A DNA stretch of 64,000 bases from Lepiota brunneoincarnata (Eukaryota; Basidiomycota; Agaricomycetes; Agaricales; Agaricaceae), in the NCBI GenBank assembly GCA_023014365.1, contig JAEBUN010000006.1, forward strand, positions 682,001-746,000. The letters run 5' to 3'. The stretch's first letter is position 1. Every line of letters starts with the position of its first letter. Made by a program: the position numbers and the translations under genes. Below, piece after piece: positions 44,457 through 55,937 of the stretch. The notes under the pieces were generated by a model. It made no database searches. It was not told the DNA's origin and worked only from the letters and a program-made list of their open reading frames with translations.

Positions 44457-46637
44457 ATGATGAAGCGCGGTGCAGAAAAACAAATTTCCAAGGAGGACGG
44501 CTACGACGACGAAGGACAGGTAAACAAGCAAGCCTCATGATTTGCCACGTCTGACGCGCTATCCCAGGAAGAGACCCCGCAGACCGGCTTCAAGAAAGCC
44601 GACGAGGACGCCTTGTCGAGAAGAAAGTAAGTCGACACCGCCCCAGATTGGATATCACCGTCTTACTTTTCAGGATTCGTGCTCTCCCGAAGCGAGCTCT
44701 TGGGGGGGTTACATCCACTGGCTCACTCCAGTCTGAAGTATGTTCCTCTGCACCTTAAAAGCGCGCTCTACCTCTGAACATGTCCACAACAGCCCTCGGC
44801 GAGCAAATTCACTGGTTTCTCCAGCTTTGGGGAAGCATCTACTCTAACTTCTTCTGCATCTCCCCCAATAGTGGCAGCTTCAACCAGCTTCCTCTCACCG
44901 TCACATCCTCCCGCGGTTTCCACTGCCGCCACCAACACTGCAAAGACATTGTCGTCCTTCCTTGCGACATCACCTACCCCTCCAGTTACCTCAATCCCGA
45001 TCCCATCTTTCGCCCCACCTTTCAACCTACCCCCTTCTTCATCCTCGTCGTTCGGTGCAGCGATAACAAAGGCGGCGACGCTACAGCCCGTGACTACTCA
45101 CACGACCCAAAAAGAGGGCATCACAGATCCCGCAGAGCTCAAGTTTTATACGTCCTTGCGAGGACTCAACGAATCTCTTCGTGCCTCGATCCAAAAAGCA
45201 CTCGATGACGATCCCTTCGTAGACATTGCCGTATTCCTAGAGCGCTACAAATCTTTGCGAGTGGACATCCAAAAGGACTTTGATGAAAAGTCCACTTCAA
45301 ATTTGGGCTCCACACCTGCAAAGACTCTCGCACCCCCTACAAAAGCTTTCTCCATGCCTACACCTCCTAGTGGTGGGTTCAGCTTCGCTAGTGCACTGTC
45401 TTCCTCTTCCGAAACGAACACTACACCCGGTAGTCCAGGCAGTGGCTTCGTGCCTTCAGCTCCGGTTTCCAGTGATGGTTTTGGTTTCACTTTTGGCAAA
45501 CCTGCAGAATCGACCGAATCAAAACCCCCAACAAGCGCATCCGGCAGCAATCAACAACCGGATGCCCCCACATCCTCACCCTCATTCTCATTCGGTGCCC
45601 GACCCTCTGAAGAAAACAAGAAAGGCATATCCAGTTCCACTCCCTTGTCTGGCTTCGGAAAGCTTCCGACGACCACAAATACCACATTCTCTTCATCGTC
45701 ACCGTACCTTTTTGGTGGCAGCAGCGGTGGTACGCCCTCAACTAGCTCCCTCTTCGGTACAAGTGCTACGTATAGCCCGGCTAAACCAGACTCCTCTACT
45801 TTTGCCTTTGGTGCACCAAAGCCCAACACTGCATTTAGCTTTGCCACCAACACCAACCCCCCAATCGAAGGAGAAAAAGACAACACTTTCACCTTCGGCT
45901 CGTCCTCAACCACTACAACACCCGCTTCCTCATTCTCCTTCGGTGTTGGTGGCAGTAATACATTTACCCCCACGAATACATCGAGTGACACCCACCCTAA
46001 CCCATCCCGGTTTGCTGGGTTTGTTGGTTTTGGTAAGCCCCCTGTGTCAGGACCCACATCTTTAGGGTTCAGCTTTGGTACTACGCCGCCCTCATTGGCG
46101 ACCACGACTGGGACAGCAAAATCCGATTCCGGGGAAGGTCCATCAGGAGAATCGGGTGACGATGTGCCTAGGAAGGACGCTGCGGAGAGCTTCATGCTCA
46201 ATGCGGATAACAAACATGATCAGGAAGGCGCTGGCGAGGAGGATGAGGAGACGACCCACGCGGTCAAACTCAAGGCATATGTGATGAAAGATGAAAAGGG
46301 TACCAAAAGCTGGGCAGAGTTGGGATATGGCGTACTAAGGATTAAGAAGCATAAAGAGAGTGGATCAAGGAGGATTTTGTTGAGGAGCAGCAGCACCGGG
46401 CAGATTCTGATCGTGAGCTATTTCTTCTTCGGCGTTTATCGTTGACCAACTTTTAGACAGAACTTTGCATTCCATTCTGCCTTTAAGCCTACACACAAGA
46501 ACAAGAACATTACTTTTATGGGCCATGATATACAGCATAATCCCAAGACATACACTCTTAAGCTGCAAACAGAACAGCAGGCTGCAGAGCTCAAAGAGGC
46601 ATTCGACAGAGAAATCAAGGCCAAGGATGAATCATGA
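44457..46637 (+). CDS. NUP50: Nucleoporin Nup50/Nup2 with RanBP1 domain
   Basis: This is a mobile nuclear-basket nucleoporin that helps importin-alpha release cargo. The N-terminus MMKRGAEKQISKEDGYDDEG, then TGFKKADEDALSRRKIRA, matches the importin-alpha-binding segment. A helical spacer follows (DPAELKFYTSLRGLNESLRA), then a long FG-repeat region with many FGxP, FSFG and FTFG motifs (about 45350-46080). A Ran-binding domain of the RanBP1 type ends the protein: HAVKLKAYVMKDEKGTKSWA, LGYGVLRIKKHK, RRILLRSSSTGQIL, and after an intron LNFAFNSAF and KNITFMGHDIQ. The stop is at 46635-46637. The first three exons are short (44457-44519, then near 44568-44627 and 44675-44731). Confidence 0.88.
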
Positions 46638-46960
46638 TCATTGACCCTCACTTGCAACTTTCAACACTCTTCGCCATTTTCTCTTGTGACTCGGATAGTT
46701 TTTGCTCTATCTAAACATCCCGCATCTTCTTGCACTGCAGACAGCATCTATCCGGACCGCACCTCTCAGCTGCTTGCTTTCTTATGGACCTTGACTACAT
46801 AATACAAATTCTTCTATCCCTGTACAACCCATAGAACTCTGGCAGGCGCCTGTTTTATAAATCACCTGAGACCGAACACGAAAAAAGCAGATGTTTCGGG
46901 TCAACAGTGGGTCCGAACCATTGAAAGAAAACACAAGCAGAGACAAATCCCACTTCGTAA
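46638..46960. other. Convergent intergenic region
   Basis: This 323-bp gap holds the two 3' UTRs of NUP50 and the TBC1D22-like gene. Nothing else is visible. Confidence 0.5.
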
Positions 46961-49108
46961 TCATTTAATATTAAAATGACTCTGTGCATTGTGCCATATC
47001 GAATTGAGGACAAACGCTTCGCTCAGGAGCATTTCGATTTCATGGTCGCCCCAGTTTTGTGTCGGTAACGATTGGAGGAACATAATGATCCCCTGTTGTT
47101 GGAGAGAGAGACTGAGGATCAAAAGTCGAAAACCGGCCAGGTGACACACCTGAAAATCCATTTGCCGGAGCTTCTCACTCCATCGAACGAGAAAGGCCGA
47201 GCACACATATAAATGGAATTGCGAGAATGCATCCGGTCCCTCCGCCTTCTCAAAATTGTAGTGCGAGCTACAAGAAAAGAAGAAAGAGAGCTCACGAGAT
47301 AGGTATCCCACATCCTAATCGTATTTTGTACGCTGATTTCCCTCATCAATAAACAATTCATCCAACGAAATGCGAACTGCATAAATTCAACATTCTGAGA
47401 TTCCAGATGTCCATGAAGAGGAGCTGGAAGTCCAAGTTCAATCCAAAATATTTGCACTTGATCTTAACAGGACAAACGAACCATCAATCCGAGCAACTAG
47501 CTCGGCCATCCTCCTGACACTTCGCACAATTCCCGGCTGTGCGATGATATAATTATCTTGAATACCGTCTAGCAGTCTTGAAAGACACCAGAACGAGTCC
47601 GCTTCAATTGCATCTAAAACACTCTTGGGGAGAACAGAAGGATCAAACTCTTCTGGATCGGTGTCTATATTACCAAGGTCAAGACTGAAGAGAAATCAGG
47701 GGCAGATGGGTGACATACCGATGTACAGGGATAGAAAGACCTGAAAGAATGGGGTTGCCAAATCATTTATGCCTTGCACATACCCACTCGCGGGGTGTCG
47801 AATGGCCCAGACATATAACACTCTTTCCAAGCTCTGTTAGGAATAAAAGAATCAACGATGGTCATCGAACCCCAGCGGACAACATTCACCCTCTGCGTCG
47901 CAGCATGCATCCAGAGCCTGATACCAGGCCTCGTTCTGGGTACATCGATTTCAATTTGATGCCAAATCTGCTGGTCTAGACCTTCACGACCTCGTGCAAA
48001 GGCTAACTCGACCATTGAGAGATACTCGCTGCGTTTACGAACCAGTGTTGCAGTACGCAACGAGGCTGGAAGGGGTAAGTATCCCTGAACCCCCGCTTGT
48101 GTGAGTGTGTCGAAGTAGGCTTGGAGTTTGAGAGTTGAAACCCACCAGGAGTAGTTGCCAGGCCAGAGGCCGTAAATCAGCCGGAATGCCTGCCCAGGCG
48201 AGTTTGCGGAGCTCCGCTGTGGGTATAATGTTGTAAGCGCCCAAGTATATTAATGCTATGGGACCGACGGGGCGTACATATGTTAACGTCCTGACTCGTT
48301 AGGCAATCAAGGAACTTGTGTCGACGGTTGGTGCGAATGGAACGCTCTCGCATTAATTTTTCAGATTTCTCATCCGGCCTTTGGTCCAAGGTTTTTTGTG
48401 GGTTGCGAGATGATGTTGGGGAGGTATCACCTCGTTTTGGGCGTTGCCTGATGCTATGCAAGGGATCTGGAGGGAAAGGGGGACTGGTTGATGAGGGAAT
48501 TTGTAGGTGGGATCAACAGAAGCAGCAGAATAGCTACCATTGACGATTTCCTCCGCGTCTTCTCTCACAAACAGGGCCATCTGCTTCGATCGTGCACCGA
48601 CATGCGTGGTTGGTGTAGACACTGTCCCCTCCTGACTCTCGAAGTCGGGATCAAGTTCACCGAGGATCATGTCACCCTCGACATCGACGTCAATAGCATG
48701 GTCGTCCTGTGCCTGCTCAATATCTCCTTCAGCTGAGCGCCTGCGATCATTCGATGTCCTGACAATAGTCCAGCCATTCTTGGCGTTATTTGAGCGCGAT
48801 ACAACTTCTTCGATGACCTTTGGCTGAGGGTATGAACCCGGATTGGGTGCATTTACATGGGTATACGAATGTCCGAGGGTGGATGATGAGGAACCAGAGC
48901 TCGATCTCGGGACCTGTTTGGAAGTTATAGATGTCGGTGAAGAACTGCTAGTTGGGCGCTTCCAGGAGTTTGCAGTAGTAGACTGTCGAGGATCCTCCGA
49001 GTCCGAGCCGCTATCCCAGGCATCATCCCAGTCTGTGGTGGAAGATGAATGGAAGTGACTGGAATGTACGGCGATGTGTGGTCTTGCAGGAGGGGATATT
49101 GGATTCAT
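46961..49108 (-). CDS. GYP1: TBC-domain Rab GTPase-activating protein (TBC1D22/Gyp1 type)
   Basis: TBC1D22/Gyp1 proteins stimulate GTP hydrolysis by Golgi Rabs (Ypt1/Rab1 in yeast). A disordered N-terminus (MNPISPPARPHIAVHSSHFH, ATG 49108) covers about 250 residues, then RTNRRHKFLDCLTSQDVNI starts the folded part. The TBC domain has ELRKLAWAGIPADLRPLAWQ, the catalytic arginine in QIEIDVPRTRPG, the catalytic glutamine in HPASGYVQGINDLATPFFQV, then QFAFRWMNCLLMREISVQN, MWDTYLAEGPDAFSQFHLYV and WGDHEIEMLLSEAF. The stop is at 46961-46963. Six or so introns are visible. Both catalytic fingers are present, so it should be an active GAP. It is divergent from the RraA-like gene. Confidence 0.88.
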
Positions 49109-49464
49109 TGTGGTTGGTCCTCGCTGGTGCTATCTAGTAAAGACCAGTCGTGGGAATGTTGGTCTGCCACTCGCACAAGCAGCGAATGAATCACCAGGTT
49201 GTGTACAAGGGGCGTTGGCTGGTGAGGTGGGACAACACACATGGCGTCCAGGTACGCTTCGTGCCATCTGACTAACACAAGTATTTGATCTGGCGGTTTT
49301 GTGAGATAGCAGACGAGGCCACTAGAGCCCCGAAATTATGGGCAACACTTCGATAATCTACGTTCGGCAATGCAATCACATCATTTGCATTATCCATGTT
49401 GCCGCAATCGCCGCGATAAGATAAAACTCGAGCTCCCCGTAAACATTCCAACATTCACAACCAA
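49109..49464. promoter_or_regulatory. Divergent promoter of the Rab-GAP and RraA-like genes
   Basis: About 356 bp lie between divergent start codons. There is no TATA box I can call with confidence and no other gene. Confidence 0.5.
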
Positions 49465-50314
49465 ATGCAGCACACGCTCCCTCGTTTTCGACCCATTCTC
49501 AACACTATGTCGGCATCCACGCGCACAACCACCCAGCTCGCCGATTTTTCTACCTGCGAAATCTCTGACGCTCTCATCAAGCTCAAGCTCCCCCACGGCG
49601 GCTATATTCCTGACATTCACATGCTCTCCCCCGCTGCATTGCGCTCGAACGTCAGGGTATGTGCGCCCGCATATACTGTGCGCATGGTTTTGGCTTCAGA
49701 TACCGCAGCCCCAAAACTATCTACACATTTTGTGGATACGACTCCCGAGGGATCGGTCATTGTGATTGATACACCCCCACGTTGAGCATCTCTCAATTCT
49801 CCGGAGTTTCCAGTGTATACTCATCCTGAAACACCTATACTCCCCCTTTTCAACCGTGCATTCGCAAATTCAAACAGATATTAAAAACGCAGTCTGGGGT
49901 GGCCTCATGACCGCCGGTGCACAAGCGCGCTCAGCAAAAGGTGTCATTATCTCTGGAAGATGTCGGGACCTCTCTGAGCACCGCTCTCTCAATTTCCCTG
50001 TCTTTGCCCGTGGGCACTCAACTCTCGGCCAGTCCCCTTTCACGCGTCCATCTGAAATTAACGTCCCGTTGATCATCAGGCCTGTCCCTGGTCTCGGGAC
50101 GCAACAGCGGGAAGAGAAGTTCCCTGCGGTAACAGTTCAGCCTGGGGATTGGATGGTCGCTGACGAGGATGGGGTTGTATGCGTCCCACGAGGGCTAGAG
50201 GATAAAGTAGTTGAGCTAGCTACAAAGGGAAGGCGTGTTGATGATCTGTGTATGAAAGATATCAAAGCTGGAAAGGGCGTTCAGGCTTCTTTCAGTCTGC
50301 ACAGGGGAAGTTAA
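49465..50314 (+). CDS. RraA-like / 4-hydroxy-4-methyl-2-oxoglutarate aldolase family protein
   Basis: This family contains metal-dependent class II pyruvate aldolases and bacterial RNase E inhibitor RraA, which share a fold; fungal members are probably HMG-type aldolases or oxaloacetate decarboxylases. Blocks seen are ADFSTCEISDALIKLKLPHG, VCAPAYTVRMV, and after an intron KNAVWGGLMTAGAQARSAKG, VIISGRCRDLSEHRSLNFPV, FARGHSTLG and PGDWMVADEDGVVCVPR. The Arg-Asp of GRCRD fits the metal- and substrate-binding pair. The Asp common in VIDGRxRD is Ser here. ATG 49465 gives a slightly Arg-rich leader (MQHTLPRFRPILNTMSAST); the second ATG (49507) is an equally good start. The stop is at 50312-50314. 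Confidence 0.8.
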
Positions 50315-50423
50315 CTATCTAGATTTGGAGTATACGTCACTGAATGCAAATTCCCAAATATCGGAAAGCAATTAGAGAGATCGAAGATACAGTACTTTGA
50401 AACTACCTCATAAGCACGAAACT

Positions 50424-53307
50424 TCATTTCTTCGCCTTGCCACCCTTCAACCCAGGTTTGACAACCTTTTGGGGCATTAGGAAGTTCCAGCTACCTGTAG
50501 TCGTGGATGAAGGCTTTGCAACAGCCTTGTTTCTGGAGCTGTCCGTGTCCTTGGTCGTACTTTCTGCGCGGGCTTCCTGAATAGCATCCCTACTGAGACA
50601 GAAATCAATATGAGCGTTCAGCCCTTGATTGTCTGTCATCAGCGTCCGACTGCAGATTGGACAGACTTGTGTCTCCTTGTCCTGGCTAGGACCAGCTTCC
50701 CTCGGCCGTTGTACAACATCACTCTTACTCCTCTCCCTTGTCAGCGGTTTCAATCTCAACGGGACCGCGTGTTCTAGGTTCACAGACGGGGACAATGATC
50801 GTGTGGTTGCTGAGACTGGAGGACGAGCCTTCTCCTTCGGTTTCTCTATTTTTTCATCAGGGTATTCGCCTTGATCACGGTCGGCCTCTCCTATTTGGTG
50901 CGTTGTTTCCTCATGTTCGTAGAACCCAGGCATAGCATCCATATGCTGCTCTTCTGGTTCATCATGTGTTTCATCATGTAGCTCCTCCATCTCGAGCTTC
51001 TTCCGCTTTCGAGGGGAAGAATTAGCAGCTTCAAAAAACTGGAACCATAAATCTAATGCTAACACGATTGCCATCGAGAGAGCTAACCAATACTTACTCT
51101 CTTGATGCCGGCAGGGGATGGTGCGCGTAGGTCCTTCAGCTTGGTTACCCTCAAACCTATCAGCCGCACCTTCAACGGCCCTTCCGCAAGAAATAGGTCT
51201 TTCCCTATCTAAAAGTGGCGTCGAAATGTCCTTGAGAAGGGAAGTGGGGGTTCGGAGCTTACAGAAAAGAGATCCTCCTTGGACGAGACATACCTGCTGA
51301 GCGACTTGGCACGGGTGAATACTATAAAAGAGGGTAAAGCGTGGGTCCATACGTTTTGTAATTCATTACGAGGCCCACCTTGATAAGTATCCAGTTTATA
51401 TTTAAGAGTCACCGTTTTACCCACCCATCCATTTCTCGACATATCCGACTCCAGCTCAAAGGCGACATATTCCAGCATCTGTAATAGCTTTTCACGGCTA
51501 TCCATGGGGAGGAAGGTCCTGAACATACATGTCAACGATCATGAACGGTAAGGGATTGTCGCCCTTCCCTTCGTACCTCTCTGCACCGATACTCTTACGC
51601 TCCTCCCTCTGTGGCGGATGTACTTCGTTTGAAGCGATTCCGAGATGCGTTTTTAATAGGAAGTGAAGCCCGAACTGTTTATCCATCAACGCGAGGGTCG
51701 CTCTGTGTTCAAATATATCGCCGCATGTCTGAGGTTTGTAGTAAAGAATGTGCTAGTAAGCTCAGTGCGTGGTCCTCACCTTGATGCCCACTGATTCCAG
51801 TAATCTCTCGTTCACTCGTCCAACCCCAGGTACTTTTCGGATAGAAAGGTCCCGCATGAAGGGAATGATGAACTTGCGATCGAACGGAAGATGGAACTGG
51901 CCATTGGGCTTATTCTGAATGAAGTCTCAGCGATACGAGATAATTGGCTGTGGAAATAGAATAAACCCTGTCAGAGCAAATCTATATATAGTGGCAGGTT
52001 GGGTGCTGGTCGGAAAATAGGTGGTAGTGCGAATACCTTTGCAAGCATCTGTAAAACATGACTCTTGCGCTCAGCAATCAATATGAACGGAGGAAGAAAT
52101 TTACCTTATTGGGTGCGATTCCCGCACTAGCCGTAAGCTTGGTCTCCTCAAAGACAATCCGCCGCAGTTCGTTCACGCAATCCTCCGCGGAAATTGAATG
52201 CTCCTCGCAATACTTTGTGATACTAACTTATCCTGTCAGCCTTCTGATCGTGGGACCAAACAAAAATGGCGCACTTGAGATATGCCTCATCACACCCACC
52301 TGGGAACATGTTGGGGTCGTAGCGTCTGAGAATAGCCATAATTCGATTTGACATGTCCAAATATTTAGAGAAGTGATTGGAAACGAGGATCAAGTCTGGA
52401 CAAAGCTTCTTTGCGATGAAACCTGTTCGGGGATCTCAAATTACGGCCTCGTGAGCGACGAGGATTTGAAAACACACCAGGCATGCCTGATCTCACGCCA
52501 TACTTTCTTGCTTCGTACGATGCCGTGGTAAGGACCCCACGGCCAACCTATTGACTAATTAATATGAGTTGCCCCTGGAGGATGTAAAGGAACGTGCTCC
52601 GAAGGGTTTGCCAGCCAACTCCGGGTTACTCAATAGTTCGACGCTCTAAATATCAGCCCTAAAGAGCCCATCTGGACAGATACGTTGACTCACTGCATAA
52701 AATGCATCCATGTCCACATGGACAATGGTCTGAGTCAGGTCTCGCTGGGATTCCAGTTCTGCAAGCTTAGGGCAACATGTTGCACGCGCGTGGAGGAAAT
52801 TTGACAATCAGGCACCAAGTCGGAGAACAAAGTGCATGCCATATTTACTAAGTGGTCAACATTCATCTCCACTTTTCCTGAACGAGACCGTGATTCGGAG
52901 TTCATTCCCGTTCGCAGGACTCAAGGAGCGAACAAACACATACTGATGTCTACCCCCTTGGTAACATCATCCCGCAGTTTGAGAACCCTATTGATTCGTT
53001 CTGTCAGCTCCTTGTCCTTTTTCTTCTCGTTCTATACGTTGTGAAATCAGGGGGTATTCAGGCAGAGCACATAGGATTCGCGACGCATACTTCGTAGAAT
53101 TTTGAGCCCTTCGAGACATCCGCAATAATACGGTTGATTTCGGACTGATCTTTAGCGAGTCTATATAGAGTATTCAGGTTACCCAGGATATTGAGGCAAG
53201 TCTCGATATACAAACCCTGCCTTCCCAGAAGACGGTCCGGCAAGACGCTGCACAAGGCTTTTTGTTTCTTGAGACTGAGGTTCTTCGGTGTTATTTGCCG
53301 CTGACAT
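50424..53307 (-). CDS. POLK: DNA polymerase kappa (Y-family translesion polymerase)
   Basis: Pol kappa (DinB subfamily) copies past bulky minor-groove lesions in the nucleus. The N-clasp reads EINRIIADVSKGSKFYENEK and ELTERINRVLKLRDDV after the start MSAANNTEEPQSQETKSLV (ATG 53307). Catalytic blocks are TIVHVDMDAFYA, LTTASYEARKYGVRSGMPG and GCDEAYL, which supply the metal-binding carboxylates. The thumb region reads IGRVNERLL-like GRVNERLLESVGIKTCGDIF. The little finger includes ELESDMSRNGWVGKTVTLKY and VRLIGLRVTKLKDL. The C-terminus has one Rad18-type zinc finger, CPICSRTLMTDNQGLNAHID followed by FC, for ubiquitin binding; vertebrate Pol kappa has two. The stop is at 50424. It is broken by a dozen or so short introns, so exact borders are uncertain. 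Confidence 0.85.
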
Positions 53308-53572
53308 CTTGACGAGTATCTGGCGTGCTAGGTCTCCAATACTTGCTGACTGCTACCGAGGACGGTTAACGATGGGCATTAGTTTGACTTGCATTACGCG
53401 GGACTCGAGTCACGATCACCACGCGTGGTTAGGGTCACATGACTATAATATTTGCACATAAATATGACCAAAAATAAGATTAGGGTATCATAATTGGGAT
53501 ATCAAGAGGCAAAAGCCCCAGAAGATAAGCGACATGAACATATTAATGAATCCAGAAGGTTAAGACGCTATC

Positions 53573-55540
53573 CTACCCCCAGTCTTGCCTCAAAAATGCG
53601 ACTGAGGCAAGCGCAGTGTCCCACATCCTCTCCCTTTTTTCGGGATCGATGGGAGACGGGGGCGAACTCTCCATATCAACGGAGCTCGTCCAGGCGAGTG
53701 AGGGTCCCTGCTCAATCATTCCCATCGCAATCGGCGTTGGCGACAAGAAAAGTTTCAGAAATCCTGAGTCGAGGTGTTCGTGGTCTGGAAGCGTAAATGA
53801 CAAGGCCTCAGATCCGGGTTTCCCGGATCCAATGTCAAGATGGCCTTTCTTCGGTAGGGGAGGTGAGGAGGCGGTAGGGTCTGGTTGGTAAAGCATGGTG
53901 ATGCCGTAGCAGTTGGGATCCATATACGCGAGATAGGGCCAAAGGCCTAGGTCGGATTTGTTATAGAGAGAAATGCTGAAGATGGCCCCCTGCTCGTAGG
54001 GAATGATGGCCTTTCCATTGTGGAGCAGATTGCCACCCATCGTTGTCCAGTGTTCAGGGTGAAGGCGGTATAGCTCTATGGAAATGAAGTCTTTCAATGG
54101 GGATTCAGGGTTACGACGATGTAAGTGGAGATGGAATCGAGCAGCATCAGCGAGGACTTCATCTCCCGTGCGCTTCTCTATCTTGACAATACGACGGTGA
54201 TTGGCAGCGATGACATCGTCATGTCGTTCAACTGTAACGGCACGACGACCAAGAGTGAGGGATATATCAGCGTGTGCTGCCTTCTTGACGCGCATAATAT
54301 CGAGCCCAGATCTCGATGGTGATGTACTGCCTCCAGTATCGAACGTTCGGCGAAACTTCCACATCCGAATGAAGGACGTGAAAGTGGCCCTCAAGTTGAC
54401 TCGAAACGGGCGTCGGTTATTCCAACGTGTGATCTTTGCCCAGCAAGACCGCGGCACGGAGGTTTTAGCGTTTTGAGGCGCTGCCAAGCACCATGTAGGA
54501 TGCAGATCTTCAACGACCACCGTTGCTATAGGCGGGTTCTTAGAGCAGCGGTGGTTATGGATATGCAATGATAATTCGCTTCCTTCCTCCAACCCGTGTA
54601 TCTGACCTGCTTCTATCCTGAGGCGATTGCCGTCGTCTTTGAGGGTGGCATAAAGGAGCCGCGAGTCAACACTGAAGGGTATAGAGTCAAATAGAATGTG
54701 ATCTTTGGCGAAACCAGAGCAGACAGGTCGCTGGATATCACCCATCCTCTGTCGCAGTAGGTCAAGAAGATGGGCATAAGAAATGCGGTGTAGTGACACC
54801 TCCGACACCAGTTCCAGGAATCGGTGTGTGAACCGTCCACCATTCTTTCCTTCAAAGGCTCGGCTCTCGGATCCACACGCCGCAAGACAGGTGTGGCTCT
54901 TCTGTGGTGTAAGGAATCCATAGGGAGAATCATAGGGTCTCCCACGAGCTCCAAGCCACAAACCACGGTATAGATCGTCGGGATTCGCTTTCATAGTGGG
55001 CGTCCAGCGTGTGTGGCTGCGATCTTCGAAGGCTTGCTCGGGGGAGAAGCATGTGTCAAGCATCAGTGTGATGTTATCACCTTTGATCTGGGATAATTCG
55101 AAGAGCATTGCACGCATGGACTTTTCCGAGATGCCAACTACTCGACCATGGGTGGTCTTCGTGCCATAGTCATAGGTGCAGAGGACTTCTGCATTTTGCT
55201 TGGGATTACCAGGCGGGAACCAACCACTGGGAGCGGGGATGACGCTGCCGTGGCCAGCGAAATATATGAGGATAGCATCTCCCTTCTCTATCGAACGGTT
55301 GTTCATCAAGTGGGACATAAACCGGTCTTCGATGTTGTGCTTCGTAGCCCGGTTGTCCAGCAGCATGCAGATCTGGTCGTCGGGAACATTCAGGTCATTA
55401 GCCAACCAGGTGTTGATGCGGCGGGCATCGTCAACACAAGAATGCAGATTCCATATGTTGCCGGATTTATAGTTGTCGATTCCAATAATAAGAGCGAAAA
55501 CCCGGGTCGCCATCCTAGGGACGAAGTTTATGGTGGACAT
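53573..55540 (-). CDS. Caspase-domain (clan CD) protein with long C-terminal extension
   Basis: This is a 655-residue protein encoded by one uninterrupted exon, unusual among its neighbours. The N-terminal 300 or so residues form a peptidase C14-like domain: RVFALIIGIDNYKSGNIWNL, CVDDARRINTWLANDL, the catalytic His in AILIYFAGHGS, and the catalytic Cys in NITLMLDTCFSPE. The Cys context is DTC, not the DCC/DSC common in metacaspases. A p10-like part includes HTCLAACGSESRAFEGKNGG and HRISYAHLLDLLRQRM. The rest, about 340 residues, looks like beta-rich domains (RLRIEAGQIHGLEEGSELSL, FISIELYRLHPEHWTTMGG, IFSISLYNKSDLGLWPYLAY) that I cannot name. Many mushroom genomes hold expanded families of this kind. 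It lies head to head with ATG6. Function unknown; proteolysis or regulated cell death is inferred from the fold only. Confidence 0.83.
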   Translation of the reverse strand: MSTINFVPRMATRVFALIIGIDNYKSGNIWNLHSCVDDARRINTWLANDLNVPDDQICMLLDNRATKHNIEDRFMSHLMNNRSIEKGDAILIYFAGHGSVIPAPSGWFPPGNPKQNAEVLCTYDYGTKTTHGRVVGISEKSMRAMLFELSQIKGDNITLMLDTCFSPEQAFEDRSHTRWTPTMKANPDDLYRGLWLGARGRPYDSPYGFLTPQKSHTCLAACGSESRAFEGKNGGRFTHRFLELVSEVSLHRISYAHLLDLLRQRMGDIQRPVCSGFAKDHILFDSIPFSVDSRLLYATLKDDGNRLRIEAGQIHGLEEGSELSLHIHNHRCSKNPPIATVVVEDLHPTWCLAAPQNAKTSVPRSCWAKITRWNNRRPFRVNLRATFTSFIRMWKFRRTFDTGGSTSPSRSGLDIMRVKKAAHADISLTLGRRAVTVERHDDVIAANHRRIVKIEKRTGDEVLADAARFHLHLHRRNPESPLKDFISIELYRLHPEHWTTMGGNLLHNGKAIIPYEQGAIFSISLYNKSDLGLWPYLAYMDPNCYGITMLYQPDPTASSPPLPKKGHLDIGSGKPGSEALSFTLPDHEHLDSGFLKLFLSPTPIAMGMIEQGPSLAWTSSVDMESSPPSPIDPEKRERMWDTALASVAFLRQDWG

Positions 55541-55937
55541 GAAAGATCTGATGAAAGAATGTGCGTACCCGACGGCAGAGGAATCGCAATGCTAGTGAGG
55601 AAGTTGTCGTAGAGTCATTGGATGGACGGGGCTTTTGAAGCTCTCTTTAAGGCGTGGTAGGCATGCCTTGCGGCCTGATATCATTAGCCACGCAGCAACC
55701 CAGGCTGCGAGGGGTCCGGCGAGAAATCTTCGTGCAGTCGAGTAGAACCACTAGATTTGCGGAACGTTGTGTTGAAATGACGCCCTTTGGACTCATTCAT
55801 GGAGCTGCGACGCCAATGTCGTCTTGTACGATGAATGAAACAAAAGGACAAAAATGTGAAAGAGGCCGAGGGTGATGGAGTCTACATGGGGCATACATAG
55901 CAGCAAACATCCCTTGTCACACTTCTGCGCCCTCATT
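55541..55937. promoter_or_regulatory. Shared promoter region of the caspase-like gene and ATG6
   Basis: About 397 bp lie between the divergent starts. No third gene is visible; the plus-strand frame at 55654-55875 has no family features. Confidence 0.5.

Noticed and set aside
45551..46213. Minus-strand 220-codon open frame
   Set aside because: It mirrors the FG-repeat region of NUP50 and has no splice context or family motif.
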